DNA of 64,000 nucleotides from Colletes latitarsis (taxonomy: Eukaryota > Arthropoda > Insecta > Hymenoptera > Colletidae): assembly GCF_051014445.1 (NCBI RefSeq), contig NW_027488377.1:1240001-1304000 (forward strand). Direction: 5' to 3'. The notes under the pieces are model-generated. The model saw nothing but the letters and a program-made list of their open reading frames with translations. It had not been told where the DNA came from and ran no database searches. Each line of letters opens with the position of its first letter. Position 1 is the stretch's first letter. This document shows, piece after piece, positions 32,227-43,006 of this stretch. Position numbers and translations under genes: made by a program.

Positions 32227-35200
32227 TCATCCGCCACGCCGAGGCGGCCGCCCGCGACGCCTCGCGACCGGGCGACGACCTCGGGCCACCGCACGAGCGC
32301 GCGCTTCAGCACGCCGCTGAAGCTCGCGCTCCCTCCCCGCGGCCTCCTTCTGCAACATTACGTTCTCGCAGAAGGAGGCCACGGCCCTCCACTTCTCCTC
32401 GCTGCCGAGCATGGCGCGCACCACGCCCGGCAGCGAGACATCCCGCCCGACGACGCCGACCAGGACACGGCGCTCCCCCACCCACGCGGGGCATACCTCC
32501 AGGGTATGATCCGCCGTGTCCTGCTCAGCGTCGCAGTGGCAGCAACGCGCCGTCGGCTCCTTCCCTATCCGGCACAGGTATCTTCCGAAGCTGCCATGCC
32601 CGGAAAATACCTGTGCCAGCCGGTAGGTGAGGCTGCCATGGCCTCTGTCCAGCCACTCCTTCAGGAGTGGCCGAACAGCCCCGACAGTCCGGTGCCCCGC
32701 GGTTGGCAGAGCCAGCCGTCCTGCCATGCGAGCAACACGGACTGCCGGGCCTGGCGCTTCAAATCGCCCCAAGCAGGTTCCTGCCCGCCCGGGACCGCCC
32801 CCACCCCCGCGCGACGGTCGACGCGGTGCCGGTACATCACCGCGTGCGACAGCGCGAGCAGGTCCATGGGCGGCATCACCGCTAGAACCGTCGCCGCCTC
32901 ATGTGACATGGTCCGATACCCGCGGACGACCCTGAGCGCCATGCGCCTCTGCACCCTACGCAGCACAGTCATGCTGCGCCGGGAGGCAGCCAGGTCGTCC
33001 GCCCAGACGGGGGCCCCGTATAGGGCCACCGACTGGACCATTGCCACATAGAGGCGACGAACTCGGCCCGCCGGGCCCCCCAGGTTGGGCAGGATCCGGC
33101 CCAGAGCCGCAACCATCCTTTCCAACCGGGGGACCAGGCAGCGGAAATGCTTCTCGAAACGCCAGTGGCTATCGAGGATCAGCCCTAGATACCTGATCTG
33201 GGGCTTCACCTCGATGTCAGCCCCACCCACCCGAACCAGAGGGGGTGGCGGATCCTGCCGAGGTGAATGAAACGCAATCACCTCGGTCTTATGGACCGCC
33301 ACCGTCATCCCCATCCCCCTGATCCGGTCGACGACGCGTTGCGACCCCTCCTCCGCGCGACGCATGGCCCTCCCCCAGTGCGCCCCGACGACCAGCACCA
33401 GTGTGTCATCCGCATAACACACCGTGCTGACGCCGTCGGGGAGGCCGGCCCGCAACACCGAGTCGTACGCGATGTTCCACAGGAGTGGCCCGAGGACCGA
33501 CCCCTGCGGAACACCGCAGTACACCTCCCTCCGCATATCACCATCCCGGCCCGGATACTCGATCCACCTGCCGCGGAGATAATCCCCGACGACCGCCCTG
33601 AGACAAGGGGGGACTCGATGATATTCGAGTCCCCTCCTTATCTCTTCCCAGGGGAGGGTGTTAAAGGCATTGGCAATATCCAAGGATATTGCCAATGCCA
33701 CCCCTCCCCGGGAGACGGCCGCCTCCGAGAGGGCCCTCACACGACCTATCGCGTCGATAGTCGATCGGCCCCCCCGGAAACCGAACTGGCAGTCGGCCAG
33801 ACCGGGATCACCCCGCGACAGGTGCTCGACGAGGCAGGCAGCAATCACACGCTCGAAGAGCTTGCCCACCTCGTCGAGGAGACAAATGGGCCGGTATGCG
33901 GAGGGAGACTCCGCGGGCCGACCCTCCTTCCGGAGGAGGACCATCCTCGCCACCTTCCAACTGGGGGGGAATCGCCCGTCCCTCAGGCAGCGGTCGAACA
34001 ACCGCCTGAGGTCGGCCCCAAGGACGCCCTGGGTCAAGACACAAACCCGGCCGGCACACCATCCGGACCCGGGGCCGTGTTACGAACCCCGAGCCGTCTG
34101 ATGGCCGCTGCCAGCTCCTCCTGCGTGACCCCCAGCTCGGCCGTCCACTCCACTGGGACAGCCGCCGCCGCCGGAGGACGCGGTCCCCTCTCCCCAATTG
34201 GGAAGAGTGTATTGACCACGTCCTCCAGCAGCCGGGGGTCAAGACCCTCGGTGACGGGGGGCGCCCACGGGCGGAGCTTATTCAGCACCACCTTATATGG
34301 GCGCCCCCATGGATCGTCATCAAGGGTCTGGAGGAGCTCCTTCCATGCCTGGGTCTTGGCCCGTTTGATGGCGACCTGCAGAGCAACCCGCGCCACGCGG
34401 TATGCTCCATACAGGTCATCAGCTGCCCTCGCTCGCGCCACGCCGTCGCCTGTACGTTGACGACGGCGCGCGCGGGTGTACTGGCGTCGGGCGCGGACAG
34501 TCGCGACTCGCAACTCCGCGATCGCGTGCGACCACCAGTACACCGCCCGGCGAGGAGAAGCCCGCCCGACCCGAGGCATCGCCGCGTCGCAAATACCCGC
34601 GACCAATGCTCCGAGCCGAGCGACCTCCTCCTCTATGCTCGGCAACTCGGCCGCTCCCTGCGGCCAAGTTGCAGCGAGGGCAGCTGCCATCAGGGCGTCC
34701 TTGTCCAGGCGCCGAAGCGCCCAGCGGCGTGGTGGGGTGCCACGCAGGCGGCCGTGTCGGGATGCACTCGCGGCGGCAGAGACCTCCATCCGGATGTACC
34801 GGTGATCGGAGAGTGTCTCTGCCCCCGCGACCACGTGCCAACCCGACACCATGCGCACGGCGTTGGGGGTCGCGAATCCAACATCCACGATGGACCCCCC
34901 ATATCGCCGCACGCATGTGTGCTCCGACCCCCGGTTCAATACCCGGAGGTCGAGCCCCGCCGCCCAATCGCCCAGGATCCCGCCGCGAACGGAGGCCCTG
35001 GGGGATCCCCAAGCCACCGACTTGGCATTAAAATCCCCCAGGACCAGCACCGGCCGGGCCGCGTAGCGCTGCACGCATGCCGCGACCTCGGCCAAGTACA
35101 GCTCGAACGCAGCGTGACCGCTACGGGGCGAAATGTAGCACCCCACCACAGCGACTCCCCCCCAGTCCACGGCGACGAATCCCCGACCGCGCTCCAACAA

Positions 35201-35407
35201 GGAGAACGGTGGGGACCCGTCGCCCCCTCCCCATACCGTCGCCACCAAGCCGTCCGCGTCGCCCACCCAATGAGGGTGATCAGGGACGCGGTACGGCTCG
35301 GCGGCGACCGCCAGGCCAACCCCCCACTCCGCGAGGACTTGGGACATCAAGTCCTGTGCCGCACGGCAATGGTTGAGGTTGGCCTGGAGGAGGAGGCGGG
35401 GCGGCAT
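32227..35407 (-). pseudogene. ORF2 (endonuclease-RT) of element A, two frameshifts
   Basis: Start ATG at 35405-35407. The 5' piece (34034-35407) holds the APE endonuclease: NLNHCR, AEPYR, GDFNAKS and SDHRY motifs in order. The middle piece (32661-34037) holds the reverse transcriptase with SLDIANAFNT and CYADDTLVL. The last piece (32227-32772) has the Cys/His cluster (CCHCDAEQ...H...C) and a basic Arg-rich end. Compared with B, single bases are missing near 34055 (GGCCGGCACA against GGCCGGGCACA) and near 32713 (GCCGTCC against GCCGCTCC). Without them it would be one frame of about 1060 codons, normal for R1-type ORF2. It would nick the target and prime cDNA synthesis there. Confidence 0.88.
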
Positions 35408-37285
35408 TAATTAATGGCCGCGCCAGCCTCCTCCCGGCCGTCCGTCCCCGTAGCACCGTCCACCTCCATGGAGGACGATGCCACCGCCCTCGGCACCGGA
35501 GCCGGTGCAGCCCGCCTCTTCCTCTCCTTCCGGGAGGGGGGGGGAGCACTTCTTGCTCTCCACCCTGTGATCGGCTGGCCTCCCCATGTCCGCACACAGC
35601 GGGCAGTGGGGGGCCGCCGAGCACTGGCTCGCACGGTGCTCTTTGGCACCGCAGCGGTAACACTGACCGCTGCGGTCCACCGGCGAGGTGCACCACTGCC
35701 TCACGTGCCCCAATTCGAGGCAGCGGTGACACTGGAGCGGGCGCGGCGCGAGGATTTCCACTCGCGCCGTAACCCACCCCACCAACACCCTCCCGGATTC
35801 CGCCACCTTACGGGCGGCGGAGAGGGGGCACCGGGCCCACACCGACCCGAGGCCGGAGGGCGACCTGCGGATCTCTCCGATCCGCAGGTCCTCCAGAGGA
35901 CAGTCTCCCGCCCTCGCAAGGGCACGGGACACATCCTGTGCGCTGACCGAGTCGTCCAGCCCACAAACGCGCATCTCCGTGCGCTTCGTGGGCCGGGCGA
36001 CCCGGACACCTCGCTCGCCCAGCTGCTCCCGGAGCCTCTGGGCGAGACGATCCGCCTTCGCGCCGCCTTCTGCACCGGGGATCTCCAGCAAGAGACCCCC
36101 GGTCACGGCCCTCTTCGCCCTCACGGAGGCGATGCCCAGCTCTTCCAGGGAGATATTCTCCCTGGCGAGCCGCATCGCCTCCGCGAGGGTCAGGTCGCCC
36201 CCCTGCGCAACGGTCAGCGTCACCGCTGCCGTTTTTGGGGGACGACCTGGTCGTGCCTTCCCGACCTTCGCGGCCTTTACCTTGGCCGCCGGCGGCGGAG
36301 GCGGAGGCTGCGGTTGCGAGGCCTTCGTCGCCGCCCGCTTCGCCTTCCGCCCCACCACCTCACTCCACGCCACCCCCCCTTGGGAGGATGCTGTGGAGGA
36401 CGCGACCACCGCGACCACGGGTACACCACCCCCCTTGGGGGTCGCGACCCGGGGCCCTGGTGCCGCAACGCTGGGCGGAGCCTTCACTCCGCCCTTCTTT
36501 GCCTTCCCCGACTTTACCGGAACTGGTCGGGGAGGCACCGCCTTCCTGCTGACCGCTCTTCCGGCGAGGAGCTCCTCCCGGAAGGCGGCCAGCTTGCCAT
36601 CAATCATGTCCCCAATCCTCCTCAGAAGATCGTCTTCTGAGGAGGACGGGGACTTCTTCACGGGCGGAGTGCGGTTGGAGGGGCCCGCGGTGCCCCGCAC
36701 CACTGCCGCCGCACCCCGCTTATTTACCTCCGCCGAGGGACGCGGCGGTGGAGGAGGAGGGAGGATGGGAGGGAGGGCCGCGCTGTTCCACAGCGCCTCT
36801 GCCCTCCTCCTCCCCTGTCGCTCCTCCTCCAACAGGAGCTGCAGACGGGCGTTCCGCCCTCTGAGCTCCCGCGCCGCCTCCCTCATTTCCTCCGCCGCGG
36901 CCTTCAGGGCCTCCGCGCCACCGCTTTTCTGCCCCTTAAAGGCGCAGGCAGCGGCGACTTTCTCCACCCGCCTCAGGGACGAGGAGATCCTCTCCGATAT
37001 CTCCTCGGTCACCTCGTCCCTGAGGCAACTCAGCCTCACCGACGGGCTCATCGCCCCGCCCACCTCGACGACGGCCTGCCCCGCCCTCTTCCTCTTAGAG
37101 CCTATGAGGCTCCTCGTGGAGGAGAAGGACGAGACTGACGCAGTCTCGTCGTCCTCCTCCACCTTCCACGAAGCCGGGCCAGGCGCTGGAGGCGGCGCGA
37201 GCGCCGTCACTCCAGTCCCAACACCGCCTTCGTCCTCCCCCTCTGACTTACCCCGTCCCATCCCCGTTTTAATATTGAACTCCAT
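35407..37285 (-). pseudogene. ORF1 (gag-like zinc-knuckle protein) of element A, C-terminal frameshift
   Basis: About 625 codons. The N-terminal third is acidic/Ser-rich and then helical (LRRVEKVAA, EALKAAAEEMREAARELRGR), a likely coiled coil. A Pro/Ala/Lys-rich linker follows, then an RNA-binding-like segment and three zinc knuckles (CHRCLELGHVRQWC, CYRCGAKEHRASQC, and a CPLC...H...C variant). A G-run near 35535 is one base longer relative to C and D, which moves the last about 45 codons out of frame and gives a stop at 35411-35413; the ancestral frame ends at a TAA (35407-35409) overlapping the ORF2 ATG as TAATG. Confidence 0.88.
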
Positions 37286-37670
37286 AATATTCCCACGAGC
37301 AGGTCGGAAGAAAAGGTCCGCCCGGGCAGAGCCGCCTTACCCGGGTAAGCCTATATACTCCGGGGGTTCGGCAGGTTCCCCGGAGGTGGTCGCTTGGGAT
37401 TGGGCCTTCTCCCCCAACCATGCATCCCATCGCCGCGCACCATAGCTTAGGATTGGAGGGCGATTTTATAGAGTCGCCATACTCGTGGCCCAGGCGGTTA
37501 AGCCAAGACCCCCGTTCCTCCTGCCGTCACGTACCATTCACAAAACCAATAGGGAATTGTGAATGGGTCGTTGTGACGACCAACAGGAGGCTTACGGTGT
37601 GTGTATGACTCGGGTACCCCGGGTTCGTTAAGCCCGTACTGCAGCTGAAAGGCTGGCAGCTCCTGAGGGG
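37286..37670 (-). promoter_or_regulatory. 5'UTR of element A, candidate internal promoter and structured leader
   Basis: It contains, read on the minus strand, a hairpin with CCATTCACAA paired to TTGTGAATGG, an adjacent GGTCGT/ACGACC hairpin and a TATAAAA inside a GGCGA/TCGCC stem. The same elements are present in B and D, and with changes in C. R1-clade elements rely on 5'UTR promoters or host read-through; promoter activity here is inferred. Confidence 0.45.
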
Positions 37671-38533
37671 ATCTGGCTCATACTTTCGCATTTGTCGCAT
37701 AGTTGTTGGCTTTATCCTGGGCTTTCTCTGGTTTGGATCACGTAGTAAGGTGGTACCACTCAGAAACAGTCAATTAAACCTGGGTTCGTTCAATTTTTTA
37801 TAGGATAACACCGGTTAGGTCTCGTTCAGATCTGGGATTTGCCCTCATCTGGCTCATACTTTCGCATTTTTCGCATGCTCACTGGCCATTTGCTAGGGTT
37901 TTTCTGGTTTGAATCACGTAGTAATGCGGTACCACGCTGAGACAGTCAATTATACCTGGTTTCGTTCAATATTTTAGAGGATAACACCGGCTAGGTCTAG
38001 AGTAGTTCCGGGATTTGCCCTCATCTGGCTCATACTTTTGCATTTTTCGCATACTTGTTGGTCTTATCCTCGGCGTTTTCTGGTTTGGATCACGTAGTAA
38101 TGTGGTACCACTCAGAAACAGTCTATTAAACCTGTCGTCGATCAGTATTTTAGAGGATAACACCTGTTAGGTCTCGTTTCGGTCTGGGATTCGCCCTCTT
38201 CTGGTTGAAACTTTCGGCTTTTCCGCATTCTTGTTGGCCTCATCCTGGGCTTTTTCTAGCTTGGATCACGTAGTAATGTGGTACCAAACTGTAACAGTCA
38301 ACTAAACCTGGATTCGATGAATATTTTAGAGGATAGCAACGGTTAGGTCTGGATTAGGCCTGGGATTTGCCCTCATCTGGCTCTCAGTTTCGCATTTTTC
38401 GCAAACTTGTTGGCCTTATCCTGGGCTTTATCTGGTATGGATAACGTACTAATGTGGTACCACTCAGAAACAGTCAATTAAACCTGACCTCGATCAATAT
38501 TTTACAGGATAACACCGGTTAGGTCTGGGTTAG
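37671..38533 (+). repeat. 177-bp satellite, block 2
   Basis: About five monomers between elements A and F, starting in register with the target duplication of A and ending in GGTTAGGTCTGGGTTAG at the 5' junction of F. Confidence 0.95.
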
Positions 38534-38939
38534 ATCGCTTCTCACTGGTGACGTAGGAGCGAGCGGTCGTGTGTCCTCGTCGCTCCGGACAAGGGACGGT
38601 TTTTGGTGGGGAAAAGAGGGGTGGGGGGCCCTTGGTAGGGACAGGGTGTAAGGTATAGGTGAAAGGAGTGATGGGTTAAAAAATTGTGAGGTGATATCGT
38701 GAAATGGACGAGAAATAAAGGAAAATATATGTGAGGTGATCAATGGCGGTGTTTTGAGTGGCAGGTGGAAGTGACAGGTGGACAAGGAGAGATATTCACG
38801 AGGAGAGAGACGAGGGCGGGGACTAGGAGCGGGCGGAGAGGAAAGGGGGCCAGAAGACGACACTGGTGAGTACCCTTTAATGGAGAGAATATTGCACTTA
38901 AGTAAAATAGAGAGGAAAATAGAAACTAAAAGGATAGAG

Positions 38940-39610
38940 GAGGAAAGATGGCGGCTGTGAAAAGGACACATGGATGCGCAGATGACGATGTGACGTCATC
39001 GCGCATGCGTGACCGTAGATAAACATATCGTTTTACACGAATTACGGGGTTAAGATACAACACCAGGGATGGGGATGCCACAGGGGGGGGGGGCACCAGA
39101 ACGGGAGTGATGTAGGAGTGGGCCGAATAGGAATGGGAATTATGAATGGTAGGAAGGAGAGGAATTTTCCAAGAAAGGAACACTCTGGTTGCGCACGTGT
39201 AGTTCACTAACACGAACACAGGGGGGAGGCACTGGCACGTCCTTTTCCGGCGGTTGGCGAACTTGTTTACATGACACTGAGACCAAGCACTGCACACAAA
39301 CACGCGGGCGGGGGTAGCATAGGGGCCTCCTAGCCGCGATACACATACGGGGGTGCGGCCGAGCGATGACGAGGTAACGAAAAGTAGATTATGCACGTTA
39401 GAACTTGGCGACGTGACACGCACATGGCTGAACGGAAGTGACGCGGAAAGAAGACATGCGCGCGCCGACAGATAGACGTAGTCGCGCCGACGCGCAGGGT
39501 AGAGAGAGTTGCGCGACGGCGCGACTAGCGCTGCGATCGGCTGACGTCACGGCGCAGGCGCGGTTGGATTGCGACGCAGTGCTGGTAGACGGCAATATGG
39601 CGGGTTTTGT
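38940..39610 (+). promoter_or_regulatory. CpG-rich 5' region of F with duplicated CRE/NRF1-like modules
   Basis: Module 1: AAGATGGCGGC (38945-38955, YY1/Pho-like), TGACGTCA (38991-38998, CRE), GCGCATGCGT (39001-39010, NRF1-like). Module 2: CGGAAGTG (39433-39440, ETS-like), TGACGTCA (39542-39549), GCGCAGGCGC (39552-39561), AATATGGCGGG (39594-39604). CRE and NRF1-like sites are two bases apart in both modules. Promoter function is inferred. Confidence 0.5.
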
Positions 39611-39629
39611 TTATATGCCTTTAGGTTAG

Positions 39630-40563
39630 GACAACGAGTGGCCAGAATTGCTCTTATACAGACAGATACGATCTGACAACTAGAAGATAGTGTATACAGA
39701 CATCCGCTAAAATATACCTTCTGTTACCCAAACACTAAGTGCAAGTTAATGCAATAGATGGATATTGAACAGTATTAATTAATTAATTGGTTAGTTTAGC
39801 ATACACATCCACCTCAGCATGTCGTTTATGTTTATTTTATTTTATGTTATGTAATATTTACACGCACATATACATTTCGTTGTTATATTTTATTCTACCT
39901 TATGTTATATTATATAATATACCATATGTATCATGCTCATGGTTCCTTATATTAAATACTTTAGACGCTCAATAACATATTTTCTGTTTTTCCAGTATTT
40001 GTTAGATGGTATGCAGACATATTAATATTATTATTACTGACTCTAGCTTTTCGTTCTTTAATAATACTATGCCGATGCTATTACGCGCAATAGATGAGAC
40101 GTGCAATGAGATCTCACTACACTTAGACTTTACCCGGACCTATGGTACAAACCTATTGCACAGCTTCATTATACAGCCCTATAGTATCATACAGGGCGAG
40201 GTATTATAGAGGCTAATACGTACCACGAATGATCTAAGAACTAAATAACTGCGGTGTCAATTGCTGATTGATAACCGATGGCTATGACTGTGGCAATTAA
40301 TCGGAAAACTTGTTAACGGACAAATTAGGTAGGCTGCTACGTTGAAAGGCAGAGGTAAGGGATAATGATGGTCCAACACCGGTAGCATAGATACACGTTT
40401 AATAGAGCACTGCTCAATACATATAGCGTATATAACATAAGCTACAAAGCAGTGGCCAAAATGCAACTTAGTATAGTTTATGGTATCTGAACAGTTATTC
40501 GACGCCACCGGGTACAAGGCTGGCATACACTAACGCGCGCACAACTGGCAATTTATGCCGGTA

Positions 40564-40594
<31 letters not shown>

Positions 40595-40669
40595 GAAACT
40601 ACAAGAATGCACACACGCACCACTGGACATGGCCAACCCAGTGGGCTATGGTGGCCAAACTAATATAAT
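39630..40669 (+). other. AT-rich remainder of the F 5' region with a CA microsatellite
   Basis: No supported gene. It contains short AT-rich stretches (39780-39980) and an alternating CA run at 40563-40594, shortly before the ORF1 ATG. Short ORFs (39787-40209) show no recognisable content. Confidence 0.6.
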
Positions 40670-42706
40670 ATGGACATGGACAATACAAAGGATGATGGTA
40701 CCGGATCAGGGGTGCTCGGAGCCCCAGGTCCCGGCTCGAGTAGTGGTGTACGGACAGGCCACTCCGGGTCGTCAACCGACGACTGTCTAACGCACTCGGT
40801 GGATCTCAGGCCGGTGCGGGGATTGCTGCGACTGGGCGAGACAAAAACGGATAAAACAGGTAACAACAGGCGACGGACATTGGATATGAAAATGGATAGA
40901 AACAAGGAAAAGGATAATGGTAATGAGGAGGCAGTTGATCTAACGGACGACAACGAGGTTTTTCTTACGTCCACTAATAGGGTGAATAAAAAGACGCAGC
41001 AGATAGGAAGTATGGATCCGTTCGTTGCAAGAAGTAAGATAGGTAGGTCACCAGATAGAAGGTTGACAAGCACCAGTCTAGGTAAACAGGTGCCAAGCCT
41101 ACGTTATGAGACCGAAACGGAGTCAGAAGCGGAAGCCGAGGGCTCGATACATGAGAGAGGCGAGGATAGGCAAATTAGGGAAACGGTCACTAATGTCTAC
41201 CAAGGGGTGAAAAGGGTGGGAAAGTACCTGACGTCTGAGAAACATATCAGCCAGGAAGCGATAAGTACGATCTTCGACGTGTATAAGGAGCTTAAGGTGC
41301 TTAAGAAATACCTAAAAGAGAATAGGGCTAGGGAAATCAGGACGCTTGAAGAGCTCAAAAATATGAGGGAGGAGATGGAAAAGATGAGGGAAAGAGAGAA
41401 GGATAGAGAACAGGAACTGGACAAAATCAGGCATAGGGATAATGAGAGAGAAAGGGGAATGAGGGAGGAGATGGAGAAGCTGAGGGAAACAGATAGGATG
41501 AGGGATAGGGAGATGTGTGAACTTAGGGCAAGTATTAGTACAAGTAGTAGTAGGATTGAGGGGGCTAGTGCTAACAGTAAACGGAAAATAAGGTCGCCTG
41601 CCACTGATAGGATCCATAACGTAGCGCTCAGGAGAGTGAGAAGGAGAGAAGGCAGCGATAAGGATGAAGTACAGGAGACGGGTGAAAGGTATGAGGAGGG
41701 GGAAAAGGAAGATGGTAGGGAAGTTGAGGCTGATGGGAATAGGGGTAAGGATAGTTATGCGGGGGGCATGGAAAATAGCGAGGGAGGTGAATGGAATAAA
41801 GTAGATAGATGGAAAGAAAGGAAAAATGGGACAGAGGGTACCCCACGGGGAAGTACTTCGTCGTTAAGAGGGCGGGAGGATGAAGACAGAGGTAAAAGAG
41901 GAGAACAACGAAAGGGAAAGGATGGAGGAACGAGAGATATAGAGCAACGGGTAGGTATGAGACGCACGGGCCCAAGGACGGAGGCCATATGCGTCACTGC
42001 AGGAGAGAGAACTTATGCAGAGGTATTCAGAGAAATCGCTAATAAAGCGAAGGAATGCCTAAATGACATAAAAATGGTGAGGAGGTCAAGGAAGGGTGAC
42101 CTTATAGTGGAGTATACCAAAGCGGGCGGTGCCGCGAAGGGGGCTGAAGCCATACAAAACGGACTCGGCGACGGCTTCAACGTTAGAATGATGGTACCCA
42201 GAGTAGAAGTGCAAATTAGGGACCTGGATCCTATCAGTGACACACAGGAAGTCATAGAGGGATTTTGTCAAGCCTATGGCATCACCGACAGAACGGGAGT
42301 ACGAGTTAAACTACTGCGGACGACATATGTGGGCACGCAGATGGCGATACTTGAAGCACCGGCTGCGCTGGCAGCCAAAATTGACGCAGTGGATAGGGTG
42401 AAAATTGGCTATACGTCGGTAAGAGTGAGGGTGGCACCCAAAGTTCTGAGATGTTTTAGGTGTCATGACTTTGGGCACATGGGGGCAGAGTGCACAAAGG
42501 TCGGGAAGGGCGCGACGGTATGTAGAAGATGTGGTATGGAGGGACATATTATGAATGTTTGCACCAATATGCCATCCTGCGTCTTATGCCAGGAAAAGGG
42601 GGTACTAGAGGATAATAGACGGCATGTCGCAGGATCCTTCCGGTGCCCGTACTATCAGGAGGCCTTGCGGAGGAACAGGGCTAATTATAGAATAAATAAT
42701 AAATAA
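40670..42706 (+). CDS. ORF1 (gag-like nucleic-acid-binding protein) of element F
   Basis: A 678-residue open frame. Residues 1-200 are charged and probably disordered. Residues about 212-287 form a heptad-rich Arg/Glu/Met segment, a likely coiled coil for self-assembly. A long Arg/Glu/Gly-rich linker follows. A folded region from about 430 (ending with VRVAPKVLR) leads into three zinc knuckles at about 595-660: CFRCHDFGHMGAEC, CRRCGMEGHIMNVC, and a wider CVLC...H...C. This matches the R1-clade ORF1 plan and implies RNA binding and particle assembly. The first ATG is used; a second lies two codons later. No lesions were found. Confidence 0.88.
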   Translation: MDMDNTKDDGTGSGVLGAPGPGSSSGVRTGHSGSSTDDCLTHSVDLRPVRGLLRLGETKTDKTGNNRRRTLDMKMDRNKEKDNGNEEAVDLTDDNEVFLTSTNRVNKKTQQIGSMDPFVARSKIGRSPDRRLTSTSLGKQVPSLRYETETESEAEAEGSIHERGEDRQIRETVTNVYQGVKRVGKYLTSEKHISQEAISTIFDVYKELKVLKKYLKENRAREIRTLEELKNMREEMEKMREREKDREQELDKIRHRDNERERGMREEMEKLRETDRMRDREMCELRASISTSSSRIEGASANSKRKIRSPATDRIHNVALRRVRRREGSDKDEVQETGERYEEGEKEDGREVEADGNRGKDSYAGGMENSEGGEWNKVDRWKERKNGTEGTPRGSTSSLRGREDEDRGKRGEQRKGKDGGTRDIEQRVGMRRTGPRTEAICVTAGERTYAEVFREIANKAKECLNDIKMVRRSRKGDLIVEYTKAGGAAKGAEAIQNGLGDGFNVRMMVPRVEVQIRDLDPISDTQEVIEGFCQAYGITDRTGVRVKLLRTTYVGTQMAILEAPAALAAKIDAVDRVKIGYTSVRVRVAPKVLRCFRCHDFGHMGAECTKVGKGATVCRRCGMEGHIMNVCTNMPSCVLCQEKGVLEDNRRHVAGSFRCPYYQEALRRNRANYRINNK

Positions 42707-43006
42707 TAAATAATAAATAACAAATAGCTAGCTAACTAACTATAAATAAATACAAAGCATAGTAATAAGCAATAGATTTAGACAACTAGCTGGTGATAGT
42801 AAATAAAGAATATTAATAGATATTTATATATATATATATATAGTAGATTGATACTTTTTGGAGCATAGAATATAAAAATTTGGAACCTAAAAACTAAAAC
42901 GTTAGCGGTAAAGTTAAATTTAAAATATAAGATCTGAAAGAAAGATAAAAAATTTTTATTTTTTCTATTTTTATTTTTTAACTTGAAGCGTAAATAATAT
43001 ACATTC
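42707..43006 (+). other. AT-rich spacer between F ORF1 and ORF2
   Basis: It starts with an AATAAATAAT-type repeat directly after the ORF1 stop, and contains a TA run (about 42826-42842) and T-rich sequence ending just before the ORF2 ATG. The 300-base spacer contrasts with the overlapping ORFs of A-D, so ORF2 translation must start by another route. No small ORF is supported. Confidence 0.6.

Larger units (their letters stand above)
31685..37670 (-). mobile_element. R1-clade retrotransposon copy A, full length, recent
   Basis: The tail is at left (26 T, 31685-31710, then the family end GTCGTGGGG) and the 5' end at right (GAGGGG at 37665-37670). The target duplication ATCTGGCTCATACTTT lies at 31672-31687 and 37671-37686; because of the poly(T) its true length is 13-16 bp. 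It sits in the 177-bp satellite. Order on the minus strand: 5'UTR (37286-37670), ORF1, ORF2, 3'UTR (31711-32226). Few lesions and a long pure tail point to a young copy, closely similar to B. Its GC content is far above that of the surrounding satellite. Confidence 0.95.

Noticed and set aside
37420..37608. Short ORFs in the R1-type 5'UTRs (also 52586-52855, 63077-63328)
   Set aside because: Conserved between copies only because the UTR is; the reading frames do not survive in C and contain no domain.
38519..39629. Several 60-165-codon ORFs in the F 5' region
   Set aside because: They lie in low-complexity or CpG-rich leader sequence on both strands and have no recognisable features.
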